A stretch of 64,000 nt of DNA from Kuschelorhynchus macadamiae. Lineage: Eukaryota; Arthropoda; Insecta; Coleoptera; Curculionidae. Below the pieces are notes generated by a model that was not told the DNA's origin, searched no databases, and saw only the letters and a list, made by a program, of their open reading frames with translations. The stretch lies in contig JAUTXW010001343.1 in the NCBI GenBank assembly GCA_030620095.1, positions 224,501 to 288,500 on the forward strand. Direction: 5' to 3'. This document shows, piece by piece, positions 1 through 10,719 of this stretch. Within the stretch, counting starts at the first letter, position 1; the number at the start of each line of letters is the position of its first letter. Made by a program: the position numbers and the translations under genes.

Positions 1-471
1 GGTCATTTCCGGGGAAACCGGAAACGATATTCAATTGTTTTTATGTAATAAAAGTTCACAATGTTCAACCATATCAACACACCAAATTTTTATCTCTAGC
101 CGTTGTCAAATATCATTGTCACCCGGTATATTTGGGAAATCATCTGCGTATTATAATTTGGAATTTATTAACATACAGAGAAAATAGAAAAGGACCCAAA
201 ATAGAACCCTGGGGGACACCTGGTGTTAGAGGCAGATATCCCGACTTACTTATATAACCATTTGTAATTAATGATACACAGTGAGATCTATTTGAGAGAA
301 AAGAACCCAAGAAATCTATAGATTTCTTTGAGAATCCAAAGTATTGCAATTTTGCCATCAGCATATCATGATTGATAGTACCAAAGGCTTTGCTACAATC
401 AAGTATGGCCATACAGGTAATATGCTTTGAATCTTCATTTAGTCGTATAGTGTTGACCATTTAAATCATGC
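1..471 (-). pseudogene. LINE reverse transcriptase fragment (3' half)
   Basis: Minus-strand translation gives non-LTR retrotransposon RT core motifs: a CSKAFGTINHDML block, a GVPQGSILGPFLFSLYVN block at about 190-240, and the YADD catalytic motif (plus positions 139-150) after a frame change. Below 139 the frame decays. The 5' half of the same RT lies at 2359-3110, and the two halves are separated by the inserted Tc1-like element at 474-2356. Jockey/CR1-type is likely from motif wording; the clade is not certain. It is not functional because of frameshifts and an in-frame stop near 463. Confidence 0.85.
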
Positions 472-473
472 TA

Positions 474-502
474 TAGTCGAATGCGGTCTTATCGTGCGGG
501 TC
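474..502 (+). repeat. Left TIR of Tc1-like element
   Basis: Inverted match to 2328-2356 with four mismatches. The outermost TAGTC/GACTA is followed outward by the TA target duplication. Confidence 0.85.
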
Positions 503-899
503 CAAAGGTCACCAACATTATGAATCAAATCAGAAAACCCATTGAATACCAAAATGTCGTGTGATTCTTTTATCGAGCTATTAAATCTCGATGGGCTATT
601 TACAAATATACAGGGAGAAAGAAAATAGTTTTTTTTTGTTATATTACGCAGTATTATTAAGATAGCCTTTTAATATTATTTTATATATTAAATGCCGAGG
701 GACTAAATAAAAAAAGTCGGTATTTGGTTGGCAAAAACAAAACATAATTTACTTCCGAAGAAGATTAAGAAATGTACACGCAAAAATCCAAAGGCAAAAG
801 ACTTAAGTTACAATGCAAAAATGGATATTCATAATGCAATTTATGATTTATACACGTCAAAGACTAATATAATCCTTCAGTAACTTTTAATATTATAGA

Positions 900-2131
900 C
901 TAAGAAATATCATCATCACTTAAAAAGTCCTCATTTTCTGGGTCGTCCTCAAATGGCGCATTGATCATTGGTGCGATTTCGACATCTAGAACTCGTTCTC
1001 GATTCCACCAATCCCATATTAATTTCTCCGTATGTTCCACAGATTTCTTCCAGTACTCCGGCGTAATATAATTTAATGAATCTTGCCAAACAATTTGCAC
1101 TTTATCTGATGTAAGACCATCGTTCACGTATTTTTAGCAATATGATTTTGCCCCAGCCCATATTAATTCTATTGCGTTAAACTCGTAATCCCGTAATATT
1201 TCATCTACGGCATATATTCTTGGTTTTTTAATAGATTTTGCCATTAAAAGAAGTTCTAGGTTCAACATATTGGGTAAAGGATTTTGTTTTTGTTTTATTA
1301 GCCAGTCATAAATATCACTTTTCTTCCAGGATGAACTAGGTTGTTTATTTAAGATTCTTGAATGATAGGATGCATTGTTCAGAATGATTAAAGATGGAGC
1401 ATCTAAATTTGAAATCAGTTGGTCTTTTAACCACTTTTTAAACAGTTCACAGTTCATATCATGGTAGTCGATACCTTTCGATGTTGAAGAAAACAGTAAA
1501 CTTGCACCTGGAAGAAATCCTGTTGAAGAACTTGCATGCAAAATGATGAACCGTTTTCCCGTCCCACATCCCTTTTTTTTCTTGACACTTTTTACAGACT
1601 CGTCCTGCCAAGATTTCGAACCACTTCCTTTAGAAAATATCCAAGTTTCGTCTAAAAATACCACTTTTCTAAATGCTGAACTAACATTTTCCGTGTATTT
1701 CTTTAAAAACTGGATACGCTGACTTGCTATATGTGCCAACTCGCATAAAAATATTCGATTACAGTTTTATATTTTATTTTTTATATCGAAAACCCAACAT
1801 TTTTACTAATTTTGACAACGATTTTAGTCCAATTTCCAATATGCCTCCATTTTTTAAAGCTTCTTTTAAAACTTGAAGGGTTGTATTAGTTTTTGATGTG
1901 TATAAATCGTAAATTGCATTACGAACATCCATTTTTTACATTGTCACTTAAGTCTTCTATCTTGGGCTTTTTCGGTAGTAAATTATGCTTTTTTTCATGC
2001 ACAATTTCTTGCACAGTCTTTATACCGATTCCCAGAGCCTTTGCCACTGTCTCCTGGATATTGGCCGGTGGATTTTCATTTTCGTAATATTTTATTAGAG
2101 TTAATACCATTTTTTTGGCTTGTGGATGCAA
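900..2131 (-). pseudogene. Tc1/mariner-like transposase, decayed
   Basis: Three minus-strand pieces belong together. 2131-1919 is an N-terminal helix-turn-helix-like region (AKALGIGIKTVQEIVHEKK). 1739-1134 is the DDE core with VVFLDETWIFSKG (first Asp), LIILNNASYHS and AIELIWAGAKSY (Glu). 1127-900 is an acidic C-terminus. Frameshifts and stops lie between the pieces, and about 180 bp (1740-1918) is still homologous but out of frame. The second catalytic position reads Asn (LNN), whereas the copy at 57722-58925 has Asp (LDN), so this copy has probably lost catalysis even apart from its frameshifts. Tc1/mariner assignment follows from the DDE motifs and TA duplication; the named subfamily is not recognised. 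Confidence 0.85.
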
Positions 2132-2327
2132 AAAACTGACTTGTCAATATGACTTTGAAGTGACATAGCTCAAAGATTTTTGCAACTGCTGGTATTTATA
2201 TGTTTATCCTCTTTTTTCATATGAGAATATCATAGGTCTATCTAATTCATCTTCCGGATTTTATGCGGACGATGCGACGTAATAAAAGAAAAACCAACTT
2301 AAAAAGTTTGTCGTTGATAAATCGTAT

Positions 2328-2356
2328 GACCCGCACGATAACACTGCTTTTGACTA
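2328..2356 (-). repeat. Right TIR of Tc1-like element
   Basis: Inverted partner of 474-502; the inner 14 bases (GACCCGCACGATAA) are perfectly matched. Confidence 0.85.
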
Positions 2357-2358
2357 TA

Positions 2359-3110
2359 GTCGTTGTTCTAAAATTTTTATGAAATCCGCATTGACAGCTT
2401 GGCACAATATTGCAAGGTTTTCAAAATTACTTATTTGTTCCCAAACATGTTTTTCTAAAATGTTTTTCTAAAATGTTTGATACTACAAGCAACATACTTA
2501 TAGGTCTAACGTCTTTAGGTTCCGTCGGATCATTCATTTTGGGAACTAGGTTAAAACAATATGGTAAACATAATTTCAAATCTCTAATTGATATTTCATC
2601 TTCTCCCGTAGCATTCGTATTTGTAGTGTTTAAAGTTGTATGAAGAGTTTTTTCGTCTATAAGGTTAAAATTCAACCCGGAAGATTTTGATGTTTATTAG
2701 ATTTATAATAATTTAATCTTTAATCCGTCTTGAGAGATAATATTTGAGTTAAAAATAGAGTTTGAAAAATAATCATTTAAAAGTTCGGCATTACTTAAAT
2801 TTTCTGGCAGATCAATTTTTTTTGTATACGTCAAATTAAGTTTTTTCGCATTTTTCCAAAAAATGTTACCCTTCATTAAAGACATTTGATTTTTTCCCTA
2901 GTGCTTGAATTAATGTTGGAAATTCTTTGCAAGGAGATGAATTTTCTTAAATTTCTTAAATTCATGTACATGGAATATTCGGCAAGAAAATTTCACACCA
3001 AAATTAATTTTGAATTTTCATCTCGATTTTCGTGTAGTTTGATGGCAAACGACATATTGTTCAATTGTTGTTTAGTCGGCTGTGAATGATGAAAAGTCGG
3101 GATGACAGAC
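2359..3110 (-). pseudogene. LINE RT fragment (5' half, EN-RT linker and RT fingers)
   Basis: Minus-strand pieces 2885-2703 and 2675-2427 carry the linker (LPENLSNAELLNDYFSNSI) and the RT entry motif (PKDVRPISMLLVVSNILEK). Below 2427 another frame reads QCGFHKN. Reading across the Tc1-like insertion continues into the RT core at 1-471. Homology fades above about 3110. Multiple frame breaks make this a dead copy. Confidence 0.75.
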
Positions 3111-3230
3111 CCCTTGTTGATTTAGTTTCCGGTTATTTTTAAATTTTGTTTAAAAAAATTCTAACGTAATTATACTAACGTAGCTAGTATAACTTTGGTT
3201 CTTATAAAACTCATTTTTTTTAGGTTTAAA

Positions 3231-5436
3231 AATTTTTAAAGATAGAACCTTGCGGTTTTCACGAACCAGAGCTAATTTTTTGTGAAACTCATGAAGGCGT
3301 AAACAAAATTTTCGTAGGCTTCTTCGTTTATGAGATACAGGGCGAAATTGAAAATTTTGCATTTTGGGACCTCCCTCGTATCTCGGTTATCCTTTAACTT
3401 AACGCAAAGGGAAAAATTGCTGCTTATGCAGTTTTTTACGCTGGATCCAGTGGCGTAGTCATATTTTTCATTTGAGTTGTTATTTTTTAGATATGACCCA
3501 AAGTTGTGTTTTTTTAAATGGGACACCCTGTATATTTCTCCAGAAATTGACTTGTCCTTTTAAAAGCTTCTCAAAAATATATAATAATATGGGTCTATTT
3601 TAATAAACAACAAAAATCCTAATTTTTATAATTATTATCCCAAATTTTGCAGTAGGCCATGCAAAACAATGCTGCCTTTTATTTAAAGTCGTTAACAATA
3701 TCTACATTCTAACAATAAATCAAAATAAATATGTAATTAAATCTATTTATCAAAATATGTATTGATAATTTCGCACCAAAAAAGTACCACCTACCTAGAT
3801 TTATGTAACACAAGAACAAAACATTAATAAATTATTATGTAACAAGCCTTTCAGCAAAAATCAACTGTCGTATAAGAACTACAGTAACTAAGGAAATCAA
3901 AAGAACTATTCAAACTGATTTCCATTTTGTTCTATGCATGCTTCGCACAATTTTCGTATTCGTTTTAGGGAATTAAGCAAAGTAACGGGATGATTTTGTA
4001 AATAGCGAAAATTTTCTCTTATTGCATTTCCTAAATCTTGGATTTGTAAATTCTATTTTCCAGATATCCCCATAGAAAGAAATCTAAAATCGACAAATCC
4101 ATTGATTGGTAAAATTATTGTCCAGAAATAATCTCGTCATTCCGGATATGTGTGCAGGAGCACCGTCCTGTTGAAAATAAATTTCGTTAATTTGCGCTAT
4201 AGGAACATCGTCAAGTAATTCAGGTATAGCTGCCTCTAAAATTTCTATATAGCGATTGGCTGTTAGATTTCCCTCAAATATATAAAATTTTATGTGTTCC
4301 TAATATGAAGCAGGACACATTTAGACCAAACCTGCCCTGGTGTCTTCTGGGAAATATTTGGTGTTGATTTTCCTGGGACCAGAATCTACTATTGTGCCTA
4401 TTGAGTATACCAGAATTACTGAAATGTGCTTCGTCTGACCATATAACCTTCCTTTCAAAACCTCTAACCATATCGCATCTTTCTCGAAACCAATTGCAGA
4501 AGACTACCCGACGCTCTGCATCCCCTGGCTGTAAGTGCTGCACGAGCCTAAATTTGTATGGGTGGTATTTGTGCTTTTTTAGAATTTCTTGAACTCTAGT
4601 TTTTGGAATCCCTATGCTCTTTTCACTGGCCCTACAAGAGTTTGTAGGGTAAGCTTCTGCATTAGCCAAAACCGTAATTTCCTCAGCCTCCCGATTTTCT
4701 TTATTATATGTTTTCGAACGAGGTTTGATAAATGATCCGTGATTAAGTAAATTCTTTTTTATCCGATAAAAAGTGGATATATTAGGTTGCCTCCTTTCTG
4801 GATATCTAAATAAAAATTAATCAATAGTATTTCAACATACCTAAAAATTAACTATTTACCTGTTAAAATACATCTCAGAAGCCACTTCAACATTTTCATT
4901 ACTTAATATAAAAAGTTTTCTTCCATAATAATACAAATATATTTTTACAATAAATAAATACAAAAAACTAGCGCTATATTTTATATACGCGTACAAAATT
5001 GGGAAATGTCATTTGCTTCCAAGAAAACAAAAGAAAACGGCGTTGTTTTGCATGGCCTACTGCAAAATTTGGAATGATAATTATAAAAATTAGGATTTTT
5101 GTTGTTGTTTATTAAAATAGACCCATACTATTATATATTTTTGAGAAGATTTTAAAAGGACAAATCAATTTCTGGACAAATATACAGGGTGTCTTATTTA
5201 AAAAAACAACTTTGGGTCATATCTAAAAAATATCAACTCAAATGAAAAATATTACTACGCCACTGGATCCAGCGTAAAAAAGTGCATAAGCAGCAATTTT
5301 TCCCTTTACGTTAAGTTAAAGGGTAACTGTATCTCATAAACGAAGAAGACTATGAAAATTTTGTTTACGGCTTCATGAGTTTCACAAAAAATTAGCACAG
5401 GTTCGTGAAAACCGCAAGGTTCTATCTTTAAAAATA
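3231..5436 (-). mobile_element. Mariner-type element with long (about 400-450 bp) inverted repeats
   Basis: Bases 3231-3680 are an inverted copy of about 5034-5436. For example, the blocks around TTGCGGTTTTCACGAACC and GCAGTAGGCCATGCAAAAC recur reversed on the right. The repeats contain the ACACCCTGTATAT motif common at ends of insect mariner-like elements. A decayed transposase lies between on the minus strand. True termini may extend slightly: a second CACCCTGTAC occurs at 5471-5480 without a clear left partner. Confidence 0.75.
4080..4669 (-). pseudogene. Tc3/mariner-like transposase fragment
   Basis: 4669-4274 minus reads an HTH remnant (SIGIPKTRVQEILKKHKYHPYK), a CNWFRERC region, then the first catalytic block VIWSDEAHFSNSG. 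After a frameshift near 4290 the next block continues (IYFQQDGAPAHISG, second Asp) around 4170. The third catalytic region is missing or too decayed to see. This family has homologues throughout insects. The element is inactive. Confidence 0.8.
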
Positions 5437-6370
5437 AGCGAGATACCCTGCTTTTGCAACCAAATCCGGACACCCTGTACATTACGTCGGTATTATGTAC
5501 TATATTTAAATTATCATATTAATCGTAAAACAGAGATTGCCACGGCTACGACAAATGAATGTAACTAGTAAATTAACAATGACAGTGACACTTACACCGC
5601 GCAACGTATATGTGAAGCTCTTTTAAAGTGGATAATTTAAAGAGTTACACTTTGGTAAGTTTTGTAAGAAGATTAGCGATATTAAAATAAACCACAGAAC
5701 ACTGCCATGCCCAATAAAAGTAGTAGAAAAGGCCGCTGTCCACTCTTTCCAAAAAAGTCAAAAAAGCGTATGTCAAGGAAATAGTTTATCAAGAATCTTC
5801 TTTCTTGGACCGATTATCCCGAAGTAAGCAAAATAGTGTCCAAACATTATATCTACTTCCTGAAACATAAACATTTATGGAAAGCTAATGAGTTGTATAC
5901 ACCTGAAGCATCTCCTTACCCCCCATTAAGAAAGGAAGATGTAATGCAAGAATTTAAGACATATTTTGATGTCTAGCTGCTAGATTAGAATAAATCGTTG
6001 TTTATCTAAAGTAAATATGTAATGTATGTTATCGACCATATAAAGTTGTTTTATTATTGAATAGCCAAACTTTGGAATACAATATCTAAACAATAATACA
6101 GTAATGTTAATTTTCTGGCTTACCACATGACATGTCAAAAAGATTTATAGTGTAATCACCTCCAGCTTACCCTGGAGGCAAAAAATTCCCCGAAATCCGA
6201 CCCGTTGCTATGGTAACGTTGAAAAATAAAGACATCTAATTGGCTATAAAGTACAGGTGTGAAATTTTCTCTCTAATAATAGCGTATTTAATAAAATTTG
6301 TAGCGATAATATTGAAGGATGGCTAATTTTTTTGTGTTTTACATATTTAAAGTAAGATTTATCTCTTAGT
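5437..6370. other. Spacer with a short broken ORF
   Basis: No recognisable gene. It contains a 90-codon frame at 5707-5976 (listed separately), an AT-rich stretch, and a moderately GC-rich patch near 6170-6215. No inverted ends were seen. Probably old transposon debris. Confidence 0.4.
5707..5976 (+). pseudogene. Short ORF with in-frame TAG, unrecognised
   Basis: A frame from ATG 5707 to TAG 5974 would encode 89 residues but has an in-frame TAG at codon 26. The first part is basic (SSRKGRCPLFPKKSKKR); the second is aromatic- and Pro-rich (YTPEASPYPPLRKEDVMQEF). I recognise no family. It could be a transposon-encoded peptide or a retrocopy fragment; chance is also possible. Confidence 0.3.
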
Positions 6371-6382
6371 TTCATTAAGAAT

Positions 6383-6576
6383 TTAGTGTATAATTTTTGT
6401 TTTGACTGGGACATGTTTTTTCATTAGAGATACAATATGTTTATTAAATATTTTTACTTTTTCATTTATATCCTTAGCATAATAAACATCCTTCCATGGT
6501 AAATGCAATGCATCATACTCGGAACGATTTTGACCGGGCTTCTTTTTTGATAAATCTAACGCGGCATATACTAAAT
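6383..6576 (-). pseudogene. LINE EN-RT linker fragment, split by the hAT element
   Basis: Minus-strand reading VYAALDLSKKKPGQNRSEYD followed by a linker typical of insect LINEs just after the endonuclease domain. It continues the endonuclease fragment at 13540-13715: removing 6577-13539 plus one 8-bp duplication joins the SDHHLV motif directly to YAALDLS in one frame. Confidence 0.85.
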
Positions 6577-6939
6577 TAGTGGTCGCCAACCTTTTTAATG
6601 TGTTGACCTACTTCGATAGTTTTGGAATAGATAGTGAGCTACCTATCTGTAAGAGATGTAAGGCAACCGAAATGAAATAATGCACAGTTGTATTCCACAC
6701 ACATTTATTTCGTTTATTAACTTAAAATAATAAAAATAAACTAATATTGTTTTAGTACGAGTTACATACTGCTCATAAAAAATAACCAGAGGTATTTAAA
6801 AACGATATGATTTATGGAACTAAAACACTATAAAAGCAACAAAAAGAATAATGCACTATTTTAATTCATATTCAATGAGAGGACTGACGACACTCAGACT
6901 CATTAATAATGTTTTCAGTATTATTTGATACAGCCATTC

Positions 6940-8027
6940 GAATACAATTATCCAAATGTTCATCTGTAAGACGATTGCGGTATTTGTTTTTTAATTAACT
7001 TCATATTTATATTAGGATTTATAAAGGATTCACACAAATATGTTGAACTAAATAACACCTTTACTTTTAAGGCAATGGGACCTAAAACCGGATATTTTTC
7101 TTGACATACTAAAGGCCAGATACATTTTGTCTTTGAGTTAACCGATCTTAAAGTTAAATCATTTTGAAATAACAATTAGTTCCATTTCTGTCGTAGCTAT
7201 GTCTACACCAAAGTTCTGCATAACACAAGTTGCGAACTGTTGGACATCAATTTCCATGTAGAGTAAAACAACAAATTGCGCCACTAAAGCAATTCAGTTG
7301 AAGTCCTTAAAACTATTTTTGAAGTTATCCTTCAAGTTAGAAGTTATTTCTACATGATATTTACTTTCATAAAGTTCCAATAGATATTGACATATCTTTT
7401 CTGCAAGAATAGGAAAATGCTTGGGATTGCAGTTAATTAGGTTTTGTTCCCAAAATTCAAGCTTATTTATAAATGCATTTATATCAGAAATTTGCGCTAG
7501 TTGTTTGTCTTTACCCTGAAGCTAAAAATTAAGTTCATTTAATTTTTCTGTAATATCCACTAGAAAACCGAAATCTCTAAGCCAGGTTAAATTTTCTAGT
7601 TCCTGAATTGGTGCATTGCGTTGTTTATCATTAAAACGTTTTAGCACTCGTCCCCTACTCAACCAACCCACACTCACTTCAGAGTGAAGAAATAGTTCCC
7701 CGTATTGACAGTCAATTTCATCGGCCAAGGCTTTGAATAACCTTATTTGTAACGCTTGAGCTTTAATTTTATTTACAATTTTTACTACCAATTTCATAAC
7801 GTTATCTAGTTTTAATAAATAATGCTTGCTGATGGATAATGCAATGGTAAGAGGGGAATTGGAGAAAACTTTCATCTTTGCGCCATAAGGCCACGAGACC
7901 TTTATCACAACCCACCAAAGCTGGAGCGCCATCGGTTGTCAAGCCTACCATTTTTGATATTGGAATTTTCTCAGTAGAAATAAGATTAATAAGATGAGAA
8001 AACAAGTTTTGTCCAGTAGTATGCCCT
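6940..8027 (-). pseudogene. hAT transposase, central and C-terminal remnant
   Basis: Minus-strand pieces: 8005-7802 (LISTEKIPISKMVGLTTDGA, the catalytic Asp region, then CIIHQQALF), 7932-7522 (LHSEVSVGWLSRGRVLKRF and FLVDITEKLNELNF), and 7175-6960 (EKYPVLGPIALKVKVLF then FSSTYLCESF, the C-terminal hAT dimerisation region). These motifs are characteristic of hAT transposases related to domesticated ZBED5/GTF2IRD2-type genes. Frames change at about 7930 and between 7520 and 7180. The sequence stops abruptly at 8027 where the tandem unit begins. Confidence 0.85.
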
Positions 8028-10719
8028 TATAACATTTTCAAATTTGTGTATAATTATTTAGTTTATAGTAACAGTGAGGCAATTACTAAATTTGGCTAGT
8101 TATATAGTTACTGATTTTCACACAGTGTTCCATCACCATCCTGTCGAATAACTCTACGAGTTGGATTTTTCCAAATTTTCATATTGTACACTTTATAAAA
8201 GAAAGATAATAGAATCTTTATTAATAGGGTGTTACTATTAAAAGTGACATATTTTGAATATATAATCAGTTTTAGTTCATAAGATACTGGCCTTCTTTAT
8301 TAATAGTAATAACAATTTACAATAAAACTGTTTTTTTGGTTTCTTCTTTCAGTCCATTTCACTCACATGAATTATGATTAACATATTTACTCTCTTCTTT
8401 CTTGTAAATATCAATTTAACACTTCGAGAACACTTGAACTATTAAGCTACATTTACATTCAATTTCAATTCGAATTGTTATGAAGTTTGCCAAACGGCAA
8501 TAGCAGGGTGTTATTTACATTAGACAAAATTCGAAGTGCACTTCAAAGTTGACTTCAGATAGAAACAAGGAGCTTGCCGATGGCAAGCAGAAATTCAATA
8601 AACGTCAAATTTTTAGGTTATAATTTTTATTTTAATTAACGAAAATCTTAATACTTTTACACATCTAATTATTTAAAAATATAAATGTTTTTTACCGTTT
8701 TAATGAAAAAAAAACCTTTAATCGGATATTTTTGGGTTAATTCTGAAGGTATAGCCAAGACTAAAGTAGACATAAACGCCTAAAACCACAACCAAAGAGC
8801 GTAAAAAGTTACTAAACAATTTTCTTGCTCCAGTTTAGTGTATTTTACATTAATATTTTCGAAAAATAATAAAATTAAATTACAAAATCTGATCAGCTGT
8901 TCAGGAATATCATTTTCAATGTAAATGCACTTTTTCGAAATTTCAATTTCAACTTGGATTTTGAAGTGAATGTAAATGTAGCTTTAGAAAGTTTCAGTTT
9001 ACATAGCTTTTGTTTTCATTATCCAAGCTGCTTTTCTTTATGTTTGATTAGTATGGAATGTTAAACAGACATTTTGTTGATGGTTTTTCATTATTTTAAG
9101 CCCATTAGTAATCTGAAACGAAATTGAACATTATAACTTTGCAGTTAAATATAACTTTTAAAATATCAAGACTTTTATGTAAATTACGTTTTACATACCT
9201 CAATATATTTTATTCATTCATTGTAAAGTATTTTCAACTTCACTAAACTAAAACAAAAGAATTTTGTTTTTGTTTACAAATATTCGGAATTTGCCTGCCT
9301 TTCTCTTCTGTCACTATGGTTTCATTGGTTTCTTATTTTTCGGCATCCAGCCAGCTTTGACAGTGTCGTGTTTTTTCATTTCAGTCACGATTTTGGTTCT
9401 GCTCAGGAGCAATTCGACAGCTCTATTCGGAGGACACCGAATATTACCGGGTTGTTACTCCCTTATACTAGTGGCGCCAGTAGTGGACTCCACTGTAATT
9501 ATTATTTTATTTTATGGCATTAGGTTGGCATAAGTCTGAAGTGAGGAAGAATGATGGAGGGGAATGTCAAACTTCTTTGAATTTTCTGGAGCTGATTTTC
9601 GCTCCCCTTTCTATTGGCTCTCCTTAGAGGTGCAACATGTGTCCGGCTTTATAAAAGTGCCTTAATGGACCAATTTTTTAAAGTACTGAAAGTATGTCAT
9701 AAGTAATTTACTTTAAAGTGCAGTGCTGTTGAAACCTTAAGGCCTATTTATGGACATCATCTGGCCCTAAATTTTGGTCCCGTTTTGTTTGGTTCCACAT
9801 TTGATCAACCACGTGAATGGCGTCCTGAATTTTGTTTTGGCTGTCGGTCCTTGAGAAGCCTTTCTAGATGTCTGGAAATTCCCTTTATTGGTGACCGTTG
9901 GCGTCGAAGGAGCCCTCTAGATGACTAGAGGTAAGGCAATGTCTTTGAATAGTTTTGTTGTAAATAACTTTTTTTTGCACATTCCGTGTCGATTTTATTT
10001 TAAGACAAACAATCGTTTGTAGGGTTTTAGGTTAAGAATTCAAGATATGGTTTTGGGATATAGTTACAAGTTTATAGTGTAATTTTTGGGGTACATAAAC
10101 CAAGAGTTCTACAAAGGTTTTGGAGTTCCTTCCTGTAAGAGTACGAGGAATTAATTCTTAATTTTTATATTTATAAATTTTATATAAGGTAGCAGAAAGG
10201 AAGTAAGTAACCTATTTTTTGTAAGACAGCCTTGGCGAAATACTTTATACTTTTATAACTTTTTCCTTACGGCAGTGTGGTAAAAGAAAATTCATGAATT
10301 TTTGATTCCCTGTGCGCTATTTAAATTAATTTTCATATTTACATATTTGTGTCATGACGTTTCGCCAGATGTTCACAGGTTGATGATATAATGGTAATAA
10401 CGTTCTATCACATTTCACATATTTGATAGATTTTATATATATTTTACATTTTCTTGATTTATTTTTTTTATATCTTAATGTCAATTGAATTTCTGAATGT
10501 AAACTAAATTTCGTATGTCAAAAATTATTTTATAAAACAACTCTTAAAAAAAAAACACAAGATCAATGATCATTAAAATTTGACAGTCTGTACTTTATAT
10601 AGTGTTTTATTGAAAAGCCCTCCAAATCTTTATTTTGTCTGCATTTAAATATCAATATAGATTTCTTCCTAATTGAGTCACAGTCAATTAGGTGGCGCCC
10701 ATTTTAATTTCTAAAGGTG
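8028..10719. repeat. Tandem non-coding unit, copy 1 (2692 bp)
   Basis: It begins TATAACATTTTCAAATTT and ends TTTAATTTCTAAAGGTG; the next unit starts immediately with the same sequence. No coding signal seen. It is closely similar to 10720-12855 along its whole length except for the 539-bp MITE at 8445-8983. Origin unknown; possibly a duplicated non-autonomous element. Confidence 0.85.
8445..8983. mobile_element. MITE with TTA duplication (Harbinger-like by target site)
   Basis: Ends are inverted: AGCTACATTTACATTCA at the left and TGAATGTAAATGTAGCT at the right. TTA duplications lie at 8442-8444 and 8984-8986. The paralogous unit at 10720-12855 has the empty site (ATATTAGAAAG), proving an insertion of 539 bp. 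The 3-bp TTA duplication fits PIF/Harbinger; no transposase present. Confidence 0.88.

Larger units (their letters stand above)
474..2356 (-). mobile_element. Tc1/mariner-superfamily DNA transposon, full-length with TIRs and TA duplication
   Basis: Imperfect terminal inverted repeats of about 30 bp lie at 474-502 and 2328-2356 (shared core TTATCGTGCGGGTC). TA duplications sit at 472-473 and 2357-2358. Removing the element and one TA reconnects the interrupted LINE reading frame, which independently fixes the boundaries. The element is 1883 bp. A decayed transposase occupies the minus strand inside. A second, end-truncated copy lies at 57722-58925. Confidence 0.88.

Noticed and set aside
9264..9533. 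Plus ORF of 89 codons with hydrophobic stretches
   Set aside because: Not preserved in the paralogous tandem unit at 11400-11700, so it is not under coding constraint.
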